Origin: Lepus europaeus
Taxonomy: Eukaryota; Chordata; Mammalia; Lagomorpha; Leporidae
Direction of reading: 5' to 3'
Assembly (NCBI RefSeq): GCF_033115175.1
Contig: NC_084837.1
Span: 30,892,266 to 30,956,265 of the forward strand
Length of the DNA stretch: 64,000 nt
The position numbers were made by a program, and so were the translations under genes. Numbering within the stretch: position 1 is the first letter of the stretch; each line of letters begins with the position of its first letter. Under the pieces are notes generated by a model. That model worked only from the letters and a program-made list of their open reading frames with translations, did no database searches and was not told the origin of the DNA. Below, in pieces: positions 38,618 to 49,954 of this stretch.

Positions 38618-39010
38618 ATTCTATGGTGACCTCCAAGATCCCTGCCCCTCCTTGGATGCATTCTCCATGGTAATCTCATCTCCTTGACTTTGAGTAGGAC
38701 TTCTAACTATCATGGAGTGATATTAACCAGGTCATATTATATGACAAAGGTGATGGGATTATCAGTTATGTTTATGGTTGCTGTGCATATAGAAGATCTG
38801 GTTGAAACTCACTGGAACTAAATTGTCCTGCTGACTTTGTAAAAATAAGCTGCCACTTTGAAAGAGGGCCACATGTGGGCCTTGAAGGCAGCCTCTCAGA
38901 GCTGAGAGCCAATCAGCTGACAGGCAGCATGAAAATGGGGACTTCAGTCCCATAACCACAAGGAATTGAATGCTGCTAGTGCTCCTGGAGCTTGGTCAGA
39001 GAGGAGCCTT
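38618..39010 (+). mobile_element. Possible ancient LTR (MaLR-like) remnant
   Basis: TATGGTGACCTCCAAGATCC, GACAAAGGTGATGGGATTAT and GAGAGCCAATCAGCTGACAG, then GAGCTTGGTCAGAGAGGAGC, recall a mammalian LTR or LTR-like repeat with a CCTCCAAGAT start. Family from memory, boundaries loose. Confidence 0.35.
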
Positions 39011-39064
39011 AAAACCCTCAGTGTCTTTATAGAGCATTTAAAACACAATAGCAATTTCTGATAA

Positions 39065-39410
39065 AGTGTGTTGACCATTAGGGCCTGTTGATCACTAGGC
39101 CCTTACCCCTATCTGCTTCTTCAATCTGGTGTACAGATTCTTGGAGGAGTAACAAGAAATTATCACTCCACAGGGGATGCAATTCTGAAGAGATGCACCA
39201 CTGGTAGTAATGGAGGGGACTCATCACAGCTGTGTTTGTCTGCCCCGAATCAATCACTGATCAGCTTCTTTCTTGACATATGGTGACTGTGGCATGTGAA
39301 ATGCAGGCCACTCAGAGTATGTGTGTACAGAAACATCTGCTTTTTCTTTTTTGGCAAAGTTGCTTGTTCTTGTCTAGCATGCATAAAGCCAATTCCAGGA
39401 CTTATGTTTG
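39065..39410 (-). pseudogene. Second block homologous to the EPS15L1 retrocopy 3' UTR
   Basis: The segment aligns by eye with about 41230-41570 in the same orientation. Shared landmarks are ACTCCACAGGGGATGC (39164 and 41325), CTTGACATATGGTGA (39272 and 41446) and ACATCTGCTTTTTCT (39332 and 41498). It contains no coding part of EPS15L1. It could be an independent, heavily 5'-truncated retrocopy, a local duplication, or an interspersed repeat that also lies in the parental 3' UTR. The left boundary is approximate. Confidence 0.7.
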
Positions 39411-39446
39411 TTTCCCTCAAATGCCACTTCCTTTAATTGCAAAATT

Positions 39447-40075
39447 TCTTTTTTTAAATTTTTATTTAAATTATACAAATTTCATGTATTTCATATATAA
39501 AGATTTAGGAACATAGTGATACTTCCAACCCACCCTCCCATCTGCCCATGTTCCCACCCTTCCTTCTCCTTCCTCTACTAATCTGTCTCTTTTTACAATG
39601 ATCAACTTTCAGTTTACTTTATACTCATATGATTAATCCTACACTAAGTAAAGAGTTCAACAAATAGTAAGAAGATAAAAATAATAATAAAAAACCACTG
39701 GGCCATAAACAATCATCGATGCTAAAAATGTCAATTTCATTCCTATGCAGGGAAAACTTATGGTATTTGTATTTTTGAGACTGCCTTATTTCAGTAAGTA
39801 CAATGGTTTCTGGGTGCATGTACTTTGTTGCAAATGACAGGGTTTCATTTTTTTTATTATGTCTGAGTAGTATTCCATATTTCTTTATCCAGTCATCAGT
39901 TGTTGGGCATCTGGGTTGATTCCAAATCTTAGCTATTGTAAATTAAGCTGTAATGAACATGGTGGTACTGATAATTCCTTCAAATCCTGATTTAATTTGG
40001 TTTGGGTAAATTTCCAGGAGAGGGATTACTGGATCATATGGTAGATCTATCTCCATACTCTTAATGTCCCTAGAA
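39447..40075 (-). mobile_element. L1 3' UTR and ORF2 end, antisense, 5'-truncated
   Basis: TTCATGTATTTCATATATAA at the 3' side, CCCACCCTTCCTTCTCC (UTR), then AGTATTCCATATTTCTTTAT and GGGCATCTGGGTTGATTCC from the ORF2 end, stopping near GGATTACTGGATCATATGG. Confidence 0.85.
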
Positions 40076-40104
40076 CATAGAACGTTCTTCCTGAAGTAAT
40101 TCCT

Positions 40105-40355
40105 TTGGATGGTTTCTCAATTAGGTACTCTCTCCTACAAATTTCTTCTGCTCCTATTACCCTAGGTAAAGTGTACTCCTTTTTCAGTACTTAATAACTT
40201 TTCATAATTTTAAAACTTGATATCTCTCTAAGTTTCTTTCAATAGACTTCAAGGGCAGGAAACAATATCTTTTGTTTTCTGTTGTTTCCCTAATACCTAG
40301 CAATAATCATTGGAATATACAAGTACTCAAAATATATTTGTTGAGTGAATAATTG
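40105..40355 (+). mobile_element. L2 (LINE-2) 3' end
   Basis: CTTCAAGGGCAGGAAACAAT, TTCCCTAATACCTAGCAATA, then AATATATTTGTTGAGTGAAT, the classic L2 3' terminus. Confidence 0.75.
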
Positions 40356-40803
40356 TTTCTAAAATTTATTGGAAGAAGGATAGTTGGTACTTTGACATAA
40401 AAACTATACATGTTTAAGATGTGAAATGTAATGTTTTGATGTACATGTGTACTGTATTACCACTGTTGACATACCTTTCATCTCATGTAGTTACTATTTG
40501 CATGTGTGTGGTGAGAACATTTAAGAACCATTCCCATAGCAATTTCAGCTGTACAGACATTATTATTAGCTTTAGTTATCATGTTGTATAAGTGACCAAA
40601 ACTTAGAAACTATTAAGAACAAAGGTTATATCCATTCAAATTCTAGCTGGTAATGTGGGAGACTATTCATTACATAGCATTTGCACTTATTTTTTTGATT
40701 ATTATCTTTAAAATCTTTGGTAAGCTTCTATTGGTATTATTTTAATTTTTTGCTTTAGTAGTGAATTTGATCTCTTTTACATATTGATCATTTCTTTTTT
40801 TCT
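40356..40803. other. Intergenic DNA, nothing recognised
   Basis: AT-rich; part of it (about 40400-40760) may be very old L1 but I cannot support that. Confidence 0.4.
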
Positions 40804-41098
40804 ATCTAAAAAGTATTTGTTTTTATAAGGGAGATAGAGAGGAAGAGACAGAGAGTCCATCTGCTGTTTTACTTCCCAATTGCCTGCAACAGCCAAGGCG
40901 GGGCCAGGCTGAAGCCAGGATCCCAGAGCTCCATCAGGGTCTGACTCATGTGTGGCAAGGACACAGGTGCTTGAGTCAACACCTGCTGCCTCCCAGGGTG
41001 TGCATTAGCAGAAAGCTCAATTGGAAGGGGGGAGAGAAGACTAAAACTAGGCACTCTGTCATGGAATCTGGGTGACCAAAGAGGCACCCACTGTTCCA
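40804..41098 (-). mobile_element. Old-type C SINE, antisense
   Basis: GTCCATCTGCTGTTTTACTT, TTGCCTGCAACAGCCAAGGC, TGCTGCCTCCCAGGGTGTGC and a head ending AAAGAGGCACCCACTG. Divergence is high. Confidence 0.85.
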
Positions 41099-41165
41099 AA
41101 TGGAGTGAGCTTCTTTTCTTTATTTTTGTCTTAAAATATTTTATGTTCATCATTTGAATTTCATT

Positions 41166-43935
41166 TTACACAAGGAATATATTCCTTGCCCAGGAGGGTG
41201 TCTCACTGACGCAGGGAGGGACTGGGGCTGGTGACCCTGGGTATCCAGTGGGACTTGCCATAGCTGCCTGTTGGCTATCCATTTGTAGTATACAGATTCT
41301 GGAAGGAATAGCAGGAAATGACCACTCCACAGGGGATGCCACTGTGGAGAGACTGATCAGCAGCAGCAGTGGAGAGGACTCCCACAACTGTGTTTGTGAA
41401 CCCCAAGTGAATTCCCCAGAGACAAAGCCACTGATCAGCTTAGTTCTTGACATATGGTGATAGTGGCGTGTCTCCATGTGACATGTGTGTACAGACACAT
41501 CTGCTTTTTCTCCTTTGGTGAAGTTGTCTGCTCCAGTCTAGATGGGCAAGGCACCTTGCCCAATGCAAGGTCCAGTACCAGCTCCTCCGGCTCTGCTTCT
41601 TTGCTTTCCTGCTTGGTTCATGTCAGCTGCTGCTCATTGTGAAAGAAATAAAGTTTGCAAAGTTGGAGCAGAAAGTTTGAAGAGAGGGGAACAAATGGAT
41701 TTTTTTCTGCTAAATAGGTCCACTGCCCCCTTTTTATCTGGGGACAGGTCACCACTGTCAGCCTAAGTGGCTGGAATACATCAAGGGTCTGGGGAGCAGT
41801 TCACAGAACCAAGCTGCTTACAGGTATACTTTTACCTCTGGATGGTTTAGGCCATAGAAGAGCAGGTTTATTTGCAGGCAGAATAGAAATGCCTTGTTTG
41901 CTTTTAATGGGGTCATCTGAGGATCCTGTTCCTCCCAAGAAGGAGCTGAAAGGGCCTACAGATGAGGACTTTGAAGGTAATTAAGGGTTTTCATGAATGG
42001 GTCTGAGGTAAATGGATCTCTCTTCCTTAGCATTGGTGGTGGGGTTGTGGAATGGATTGCTTTCTTTGAAAGGACCCTCTCCCAAAGGATCTGTTGGCAC
42101 TGTCACTCTACAAAGGGTTCATTCTGAAACAGGTCACCTTGGAAGGGCTTCTGTCTGGAAAGGACCAAGATGCAACGCCTGTGTGCTGCTATTAAATAAC
42201 AAGTCTTCGTTTCTGAAAGGATCAGTGATGGCCTGAACACCTTCCCCTCTCTGCCAGCCTAGGTGAGCTAGCTTGGTCAGGCTGAACCATGAATCCCATG
42301 AGGGCTTGGTCCTATTGCTCTAGGCTCCTTGAGCCCTCCTGACAGCTCTTGTGCAACTAGGAAAACTTGCTTCCCTCCTGGTTGCTTTTGTCCTGTGTGA
42401 ACTTCAGAAACCTGCTGCAGGTCTCCAGCTGGACTCCACCAGCTTGAATACCCTGCTGCACCTGGCGTACCTCCTGCTGCAACCAGGTTTAGCATCAGTC
42501 CTCCCCAGTTCAGTTCATACTCCTGGAATTTTAAGTCACATTCCTGAGAGTGGATTTCTGTCTTCAGCGATGAGATCAGCTTAGTCTCCTCTTGGTACTT
42601 CTGCCTGGTGTTGCTCAGCATATCTCTGAGCTTGGCTTTCGGGGTTCATTTTGTCCAGGATCCCTTGAGAGTCTCCTTTCTGAGCTTCTAGCTCTTACAA
42701 ACTACTGGTTTCCAAGTCTAGGCAATTTTGTAATTCCTGGACTTTCTTGGTTTTCTGTTGGATTGTCTTTTTTTCTTTCTCTCATGTCTTGTTCCAGTGA
42801 GCATTTCTCTCTTTGTAACTGGGCCATTTCATGGTGGATATCATCAAGACATTTCATACCCATCAACTCACCTGTTACAGAAGAACTTGAGCTGTTAGGG
42901 ATGGCAGTGCCTCTCTAAGGGTGGAATCATGTCCCTGAGAGGATTGGGGTGGGAGTGCGGTAGATGCTGTTATTGATCAGGTGGTTGAAATTGGAGCTAA
43001 CACGAATTGGTCTTTGTTGAAGTTCCCTGTTTGCCTTCTATCAGTTGGGTCTCTTACGTATGCTAGATGTCCCGGGTGAGGCAAAAAGAAATCCTTCAGC
43101 TCCTGGCCACTCCCAGAGCTGCACAGGTCCAGGTTGTCTTCAGGAATGTTTCTCCAATCATGTCTGCTTGCAGCACCATGAAGTAAACATTGACTGCCTG
43201 TTGGTTGAGTACTCTGGAGAAAAGCTCCCTGTGCTGTTCAGATTGCCCTGGGATACCATGGATTAGAGGCTTTGGGCAAGGGCCTGGTGGGCAGGGCAAG
43301 CATGGCATTAGGCAACACATGTCCTTCCTTTTATTGGGGCATGGAGATTCGTGACAGTATGGAAGGCACAGGCTCCTTCTCAGGTACAGGCACAGTGCAC
43401 TAAGCACATGAACACAGCAAACTCACCTGGTTCTAGGTGCCCATCCTTGTGAATGGTCATTAAGGTCTCATATGCTATGTAGGATAGCAAGAGGTAGCTT
43501 TGAAATTGGTGAGGACTAGCTTGACCTTGTCTCTGCAGAGCAAGCCATTGATGAGGAAGACATTTTAAAAAATTCCATCACACTTTGCCTGTTTTTTTCA
43601 ACCCTCACAGCACAGTGGGCCTCTGCTGAATGTAGCATGACCATCATGGGGTTGCTTATGTTGTGCTGGCATGTTCACATGCAGATAATCAAAATGTCTT
43701 GGTGGCTCTTCTGGGCAGAGGTCACCAGTCTCAGTGTAACATAGAAACCTTTCTGAGTCTGCCAAGAACTAGAAACCAAGGATTATGTTTAGGACCCTAG
43801 ACTTCTACAGTAAAAGTACAATCACTTGCTCCATAAGTTCTGGATCTCCCTGCTTGTAATGATTCATACAATGAATTTCAATCCAGTGTGAACCAATCGA
43901 GAGAGGAAGCTGAGTGGCACTGTTGTCTTCTCACA
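41166..43935 (-). pseudogene. EPS15L1: Processed pseudogene of EPS15L1 (EPS15R)
   Basis: EPS15L1 is an endocytic adaptor at clathrin-coated pits. Read on the minus strand, the segment follows the parent protein in order with no introns. An N-terminal match begins near 43930. EH domain 1 is about 43570-43900, EH2 about 43400-43560 (the KDGH loop remains readable), and EH3 about 42980-43170 (LKT, then a diverged loop). The coiled coil is about 42340-42880, including [20 protein letters not shown] at 42621-42562. DPF-repeat remnants lie at about 41960-42260, the Pro-rich SDDPxKSKQ segment near 41850-41930, and the C-terminus near 41650. Probable 3' UTR continues to about 41166. Frameshifts and stops are many, and one or more DPF repeats are deleted. 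Loss of introns across many parental exons marks a retrocopy. A clean poly(A) tail is not visible, only A-rich sequence with AATAAA near 41125. Recognition is from memory of the protein family. Confidence 0.88.
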
Positions 43936-44099
43936 GATTCAGGCTCAGGATGTTCAGGATCATTAAATTTTCCTTTGTAAAATATCTATTCATGTCTTTG
44001 TTTTTCTATGTTGTTATTTTATTTATTTGTAAGGTCTTTGGATATTAAGGATACCTCTTGTTCATGTGATATTTTGCACTTTTCTTAGTTTCTTATTGT

Positions 44100-44405
44100 A
44101 TTTGTTTGAAATTTTTATTTGTTTGAAAGGCAGACAGAGACCAAAAGGGATATCTCCCATACTCTGGTTCATACCCCCAATGTTTGCAACAGCCAGAGGG
44201 CCAAAGCCTGGAGACAAGAACCCATCCAGGTCTCTCACACAAGTGAAAGGAACCAACTAGTTGAGCTTTCACTTGCTGCCTAGCAGTGTACATATAAGCA
44301 AGAAGTTGGAGTAAGGATATGGAGCTGGGGAATCAAACTCAGGCACTCTGTTATGAGATACAAGTGTCTTAACTGACATCTTAATGACTAAGTTAAATGC
44401 CTGAC
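44100..44405 (-). mobile_element. Old-type C SINE, antisense
   Basis: TTTGTTTGAAAGGCAGACAG, TTGCAACAGCCAGAGGGCC, GCTGCCTAGCAGTGTACAT and head TTAAATGCCTGACC. Confidence 0.85.
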
Positions 44406-44904
44406 CTTCTTATTGCATTTTAATTTTATTTTTAATGTACAGAGATTTAATTTTTATGGCTCCTAACCTCACTCATCAACTGGGATTACCCTTAATAAAA
44501 TTATCAATGACCTGTTGGTTGTTACATCTAATGGACACTTTTTAGGTTTCATCTTCCTTGATCTGTTCACTTAAGAACAAAGCAGTATGGGTCACAGTTG
44601 AGATATGTGGTCCATATTAATTTGAAGCATTTATGCCATCTTTAAATAATAGCTTCCAAAGTCATTAGAATCATAATGAAATTAAATGCTACTCAGCAAA
44701 TTCATTTTTGGTAAAATTAAATGCAAATAATCAGGTAAGAGGGCATTTTGTAAATTCTTTTCTGGTTTCTGATTTTAAAAATAAGTCAAATGTGGAATGG
44801 AGCCAGATGTGAAATTTGAATAAGAAATACAGAAACTAGAGATTAAGAGAGAATCAGAATTTTGCCAGGCAGGAGTTAGAATCATGGTACTATGAAAGGA
44901 AGAT
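44406..44904. other. Intergenic DNA, nothing recognised
   Basis: AT-rich, no gene-like frame or named repeat. Confidence 0.5.
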
Positions 44905-45285
44905 GTATTAGTTTCCCAAGATTGTCCTAAGAAAGTATCACAGACTGAGTTAAAACAACACAAATTAATTTTCTTACACTTCTGGAGCCTGGGAACTGCA
45001 AAGGAAGGTGGTGGCAGGACCAAGCTCCCTGTAAAGCTTTTAGAGGATCCTTCATTGCTTTGTCCAGCTTTTGGTAGTTCAAGGCTTCCCATCCTGTGTG
45101 GCAGCCTAACTCCAGCCTCTGCCACATTTTTTGCATGGCCATTATCCCTATGTATCTCTGTCATATTTTCCTCTTCTTAATATAATTACTCTGCAAATAA
45201 TTTATTTCCAAATAAAGTCTTGTTGGGTGCTGGATTAGGACTTATCTTTTTTGGGAGACCCAATTCAACCCATCACAGGTCAGAA
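44905..45285 (+). repeat. Ancient interspersed repeat, family unnamed (copy 2 of 3)
   Basis: ATTGTCCTAAGAAAGTATCA, GAGTTAAAACAACACAAATT, TTACACTTCTGGAGCCTGGG and the end GACCCAATTCAACCCATCAC. This is the longest of the three copies. Confidence 0.55.
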
Positions 45286-45494
45286 ACAAGTGAACGGAAG
45301 AGATCTGAATCATGTGAGGTTTCCATAATGTCAGATAAAAGTTGAGTAATTGAGTAAAAGTAATATAGTTATGTTAGATCAGCAGAGCAAAAGGAGCACT
45401 CATGAGTTTTAAGAAATAGAATGAGAAACAGCTCCATGAAATCCTTCATATTTGTATTTGGAATATTTAGTGATTTAAAAATTGATTGTATTTC

Positions 45495-45842
45495 TGGCCG
45501 GCGCCATGGCTCAATAGGCTAATCCTCCACCTGTGGTGCTGGTACCCCGGGTTCTAGTCCCAGTCAGGGCACCGGATTCTGTCCCGGTTGCCCCTCTTCC
45601 AGGCCAGCTCTCTGCTGTGGCCCAGGAGTGCAGTGGAGGGTGGCCCAAGTGCTTGGGCCCTGTACCCCATAGGAGACCAGGATAAGCACCTGGCTCCTGG
45701 CTTCAGATCAGCAAGGTGTGCTGGCCGCAGTGCGCAGGCTGCGGTGGCCATTGGAGAGTGAACCAATGGCAAAAGGAAGACCTTTCTCCCTGTCTTTCTC
45801 ACTGTCCACTCTGGCTGTCAAAAAAAAAAAAAAACACAAAAT
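45495..45842 (+). mobile_element. Second-type C SINE, full length, 16-bp target duplication
   Basis: GGCCGGCGCCATGGCTCAAT head with TAATCCTCCACCTG, a GGTTCTAGTCC B box, the CTGTCCCGGTTGCCCCTCTT body of this subtype, a TCACTGTCCACTCTGGC end and a pure A run. AAATTGATTGTATTTC lies at 45479-45494 and 45843-45858, a perfect duplication. Confidence 0.97.
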
Positions 45843-46236
45843 AAATTGATTGTATTTCCAGTTAATTTTGTGAGTAAATGGGAGTTTACCATGAGAGTTT
45901 AGTGTTCGATTATGATCAAATTCTTAGATTTCTGTTGGAAGGGAAAATGTAAATATCTAGTATTGAAAATTTAAAATTTATTTTAAATGTGGAGTAAACA
46001 AATTGAGACTGTGAAAATCTGAGAGGGGGGGTGAGAGAACTCACTGAGTACACAAACTTGGTAACTTTGGCAACCCAGTGAGAGACTGCGGAGAAATTTG
46101 AGACCACACTGAGGGCTGCATAAACTCTTTGTGGTCCCAGGGGTAGATCAGATGAATACCCACAGGGGCCAGATTTCATACATCAACTACCCTCAATTCC
46201 ACTCAGCTGTGCGAAATTACTTCCCAACTGAGAAAA

Positions 46237-46285
<49 letters not shown>

Positions 46286-46587
46286 CAAGCAAGCATGAGA
46301 ACAATCTGGGTGAGTCACCTTTGGAACACCCTTGACTCTGAAGAACCAAACAGAGCTCTCTGGCCACACCCATCACAGCCTCTAAGGATCCATCAAAAGC
46401 AGACAGTCCACTTAATCTAGAGTCATAGTATTACAAGAAAAAGCACCACAGCGAAGAAACCAAAGAATATCTCCACACTGTCAAATAAATGCAAAAACTG
46501 AGGTAAAAAGAACAAGGAAGACACTGTGATGCCCCAAATGAAAAAGACAACCCAATACAAGATTATGAAGATGATAAGATAGAAGAA

Positions 46588-46998
46588 ATGCAAGAAGCAG
46601 ATATCAAAAAATTGATAATGCTGAAATTCATATGGAGACACAGGAGAACTCGAATAGCTAAAGCAGTCTTGTACAACAAAAACAAAGCCAGAGGTATCAC
46701 AATACCACATTTCAGGACATACTACAGGGCAGTAGTTATCAAAATAGCATGGTACTGGTACAGAAACAGATGGATAGACCAATGGAACAGAATAGAAACA
46801 CCAGAAATCAATCCAAACATCTACAGCCAACTTATATTTGATCAAGGATACAAAAACAACCCCTGGAATAAGGACAGTCTATTCAATAAATGGTGCTGGG
46901 AAAATTGGATTTCCACGTGCAGCAGCTTGAAGCAAGACCCATACCTTTCACCTTACACAAAAATCCACTCAACATGGATTAAAGACTTAAATGTATGA
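46588..46998 (+). pseudogene. In-frame ORF1/ORF2 fusion frame of the deleted L1
   Basis: Residues 1-11 ([11 protein letters not shown]) correspond to L1 ORF1p near its start. From residue 12 ([20 protein letters not shown]) the text is the ORF2p region after RT. The frame is open for 136 codons up to the stop at 46996. The next frame (47068-47493) continues the ORF2 C-terminus, with CTSKE and a final Cys-containing segment. No enzymatic domain survives, so no retrotransposition activity is expected. Confidence 0.85.
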
Positions 46999-48849
46999 CC
47001 CAACACCATCAAATTATTAGAGAGCATTGGAGAAACCCTGCAAGATATAGGTGCTGGCAAAGACATCTTGGAAAAGACCCTGGAAGCACAGGCAGTCATA
47101 GCCAAAATTAATATTTGGGATTGCATCAAATTGAGAAGTTTCTGTACTTCAAAAGAAACAGTCAGGAAAGTGAAGAGGCAACCAACAGAATGGGAAAAAA
47201 TATTTGCAAACTATGCAACAGATAAAGGGTTGATAACCAGAATCTACAAAGAAATCAAGAAACTCTACAACATCAAAACAAACAACCCACTTAAGAGATG
47301 TGCCAGGGACCTCAATAGACATTTTTCCAAAGAGGAAATCCAAATGGCCAACAGACACATGAAAAAATGTTCAAGATCATTAGCCATCAGGGAAATGCAA
47401 ATCAAAACCACAATGAGGTTTCACCTCACCCCGGTGAGAATGGCTCACATTCAGAAATCTACCAACAACAGATGCTGGAGAGGATGTGGGTAGAAAGGGA
47501 CACTAACCCACTGTTGGTGGGAATGTAAACTGGTAAAGCCACTATGGAAGTCAGTCTGGAGATTCCTCAGAAAGCTGAACATAACCCTACCATACAACCC
47601 AGCCATCCCACTCCTTGGAATTTACCCAAAGGAAATTAATTTGGCAAACAAAAAAGCCATCTGCACATTAATGTTTATTGCAGCTCAATTCACAATAGCT
47701 AAGACCTGGAACCAACCCAAATGCCCATCAACAGTAGACTGGATAAAGAAGTTATGGGATATGTATTCTATAGAATACTATACAGCAGTAAAAAAAAATG
47801 AAATCCAGTCATTTGCAACAAAATGGAGGAATCTGGAAAACATTATGCTGAGTGAATTAAGCTAGTCCCAAAGGGACAAATATCATATATTTTCCCTGAT
47901 TGGCGACAACTAACCGAGCACCAAAAAGGAAACCTGTTGAAGTCAAATGGGCACTGTGAGAAACAGTGACTTGATCAGCTCTTGTCCTGACTGTTGATGT
48001 ACAATGTAATACTTTATCCCTTTTAGTATTTTTTTTTGTTCTAGTACTAGTGGTTGAACTCTGTAATTAACACACAATTATTCTTAGGTGTTTAAATTTT
48101 AACTGAAAAGTGATCCCTGTTAAATATAAGAGTGGGAATAAGAGAGGGAGGAGATGCACAATTTGGGACATGCTTAATCGGACTTGCCCCAAATGGTGGA
48201 GTTAGAAACATGCCAGGGAATTCCAATTCAATCCCATCAAGGTTGCATGTACCAATGCCATCTCACTAGTCCAAGTGATCAACTTCAGTTCACAATTGAT
48301 CATGATGATAGCCCTAAGAGTCAAAGGCATCACACAAACAAGACTAGTGTCTGCTAATACAGATAGAATCAAAAAGGGAGTGAATGATCCAACATGGGAA
48401 GTGAGATACACAGCAGACTCATAGAATGGCAGATGTCCTAAATAGCACTCTGGCCTCAGAATCAGCCCTTAAGGCATTCAGATCTGGCTGAAGAGCCCAT
48501 GAGAGGATTTTAGGCATGGAAAGCCAAGACACTCTGGCCAAAAAAAAAAAAAAAAAAAAAACCAACCAACCAACCAACAACATCAACAAACCTAAATGAA
48601 AGATCTCTGCAAGTGAGATCCCAGTGGAAAAAACAGGGCCATCAAAGAAGGAGGTACCTTTCTCTGAAGGGAGGAGAGAACTTCCACTTTGACTATGACC
48701 CCGTCGGAATAAGATCGAAGTCGGTGAACCCTAATGGCTTCCATAGCCCTGGCAACTCATGACTAGAGCCTAGGGAGATTACTGACACCATAAGCAAGAG
48801 TGTCAAATTGTTAAATCAACAAAGGAGTCACTGTGTACTTGCTTCTCAT

Positions 48850-49240
48850 GTGGGATCTGTCCTTATTGTGTTGTCCAATGTGAAGTAATGCTATAACTAG
48901 TACTGAAACAGTATTTTTACACTTTGTGTTTCTGTGTGGGTGCTAACTGATGAAATCTTTACTTAATATATACTGAATCAATCTTCTGTATATAAAGATA
49001 ATTGAAAATGAAAAAAAAACTTGGTTTTAAATTAGAAATTGCATAGAAAATTAATCAATTTTTAAAAAATATCATGTAGGATCTCTGTCCTTAATGTGCT
49101 GTACATTGTGATTTAATGCTATAACTAGTATTCCAACAGTATTTTTCCACTTTGTGTTGCTATGTGGGTGCAAACTGTTGAAATCTTTACTTAATATATA
49201 CTAAACTGATCTTCTGTATATAAAGAGAATTGAAAATGAA
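48850..49240 (+). repeat. Duplicated ~165-bp block within the L1 3' UTR
   Basis: 48850-49012 and 49075-49240 are alike: TGCTATAACTAGTA, CAGTATTTTTMCACTTTGTG, GAAATCTTTACTTAATATA and ATAAAGANAATTGAAAATGAA occur in both. A 62-bp AT-rich spacer separates them. The UTR copies at 16485-18045 and 55217-55875 show the block once. Confidence 0.85.
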
Positions 49241-49405
49241 TCTTGATGTGAATGGAAGGGGAGAGGGAGCAGGTAAGGGGAGGGATGCAGGTGGGAGGGA
49301 AGTTATGGGAGGGGGGAAGGCATTGTAATCCATAAGCTATACTTTGGACATTTATATTCATTAAATAAAAGTTAAAAAAAAGAAAATTTAAAATTTATCT
49401 TAAAT

Positions 49406-49954
49406 TGGCAATTCAGTTTTTTTAAGGGCATTTGGTAGAATCATATTTAAATTGAGGGAGCAAAATTAATCCAATACATGTAATTTTTTAAGCTAATTAA
49501 AGCAATGTTGGTTGGGAGATTTATTTCTTGTTACAAATTGACATAAGATAGACTTTGAAGATATCAAATGAAATGTCAGAAACTTGACTACAACATACAC
49601 ATACAATATTTCACATATATGACTGAGAGGAACAGCATACCACAGAGGTTGATTACACAATTTTCAAATCAGAGCAGTCTGATTAAAACCTGTGTCAATT
49701 TCTTTATAAATTGAATATTTTTTAACTTCCTTACATCTTAGAAATATAGGACAAAGTGGTGCAGAATAGATAAAAATGAACCACAACAGGTTAATCTGCA
49801 GGAGCAGCATCTTTTCTAATCAAATTTCCTTCAGTTGCACTCAAGAAATATTCCTTGAGCACTGCCAAGAGACAGGAGCTGTTTTATGGTTCTGGATCCA
49901 TGAATGGGAAAAGAACTTATATATTTGGCTAAGATAATCTTCTGACATTATGAT
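49406..49954. other. Intergenic DNA, nothing recognised
   Basis: AT-rich, no gene-like frame or named repeat. Confidence 0.5.

Larger units (their letters stand above)
45989..49381 (+). mobile_element. Leporid L1 with large internal deletion and 24-bp target duplication
   Basis: The order is a 5' UTR part (GAGACTGTGAAAATCTGAGA, a GA tract at 46229-46283), the ORF1 N-terminal region, a junction at about 46606-46620, the ORF2 C-terminal region (to about 47865), a 3' UTR of about 1.5 kb and the AATAAAAGTTAAAAAAAA tail. GAAAATTTAAAATTTAT plus YTTAAAT is present at 45965-45988 and 49382-49405, a 24-bp duplication with one mismatch. An estimated 3.3 kb (rest of ORF1, endonuclease, RT) is missing. 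Confidence 0.95.

Noticed and set aside
42012-43407. Several 70-110 codon frames on both strands
   Set aside because: They lie within the EPS15L1 retrocopy. Minus-strand ones are broken pieces of it and plus-strand ones are shadows.
46229-46283. Independent GA microsatellite or CRISPR-like array
   Set aside because: It is a simple GA run within the L1 5' UTR; nothing in the window has the repeat-spacer pattern of CRISPR.
46600-46620. Splicing as the origin of the deleted L1
   Set aside because: No AG acceptor lies at the ORF2 side of the join and no GT donor is evident in the related ORF1 copy; microhomology explains it better.
48541-48580. Poly(A) tail of a processed gene
   Set aside because: The A run followed by CCAA repeats is internal to the L1 3' UTR and has no target duplication.
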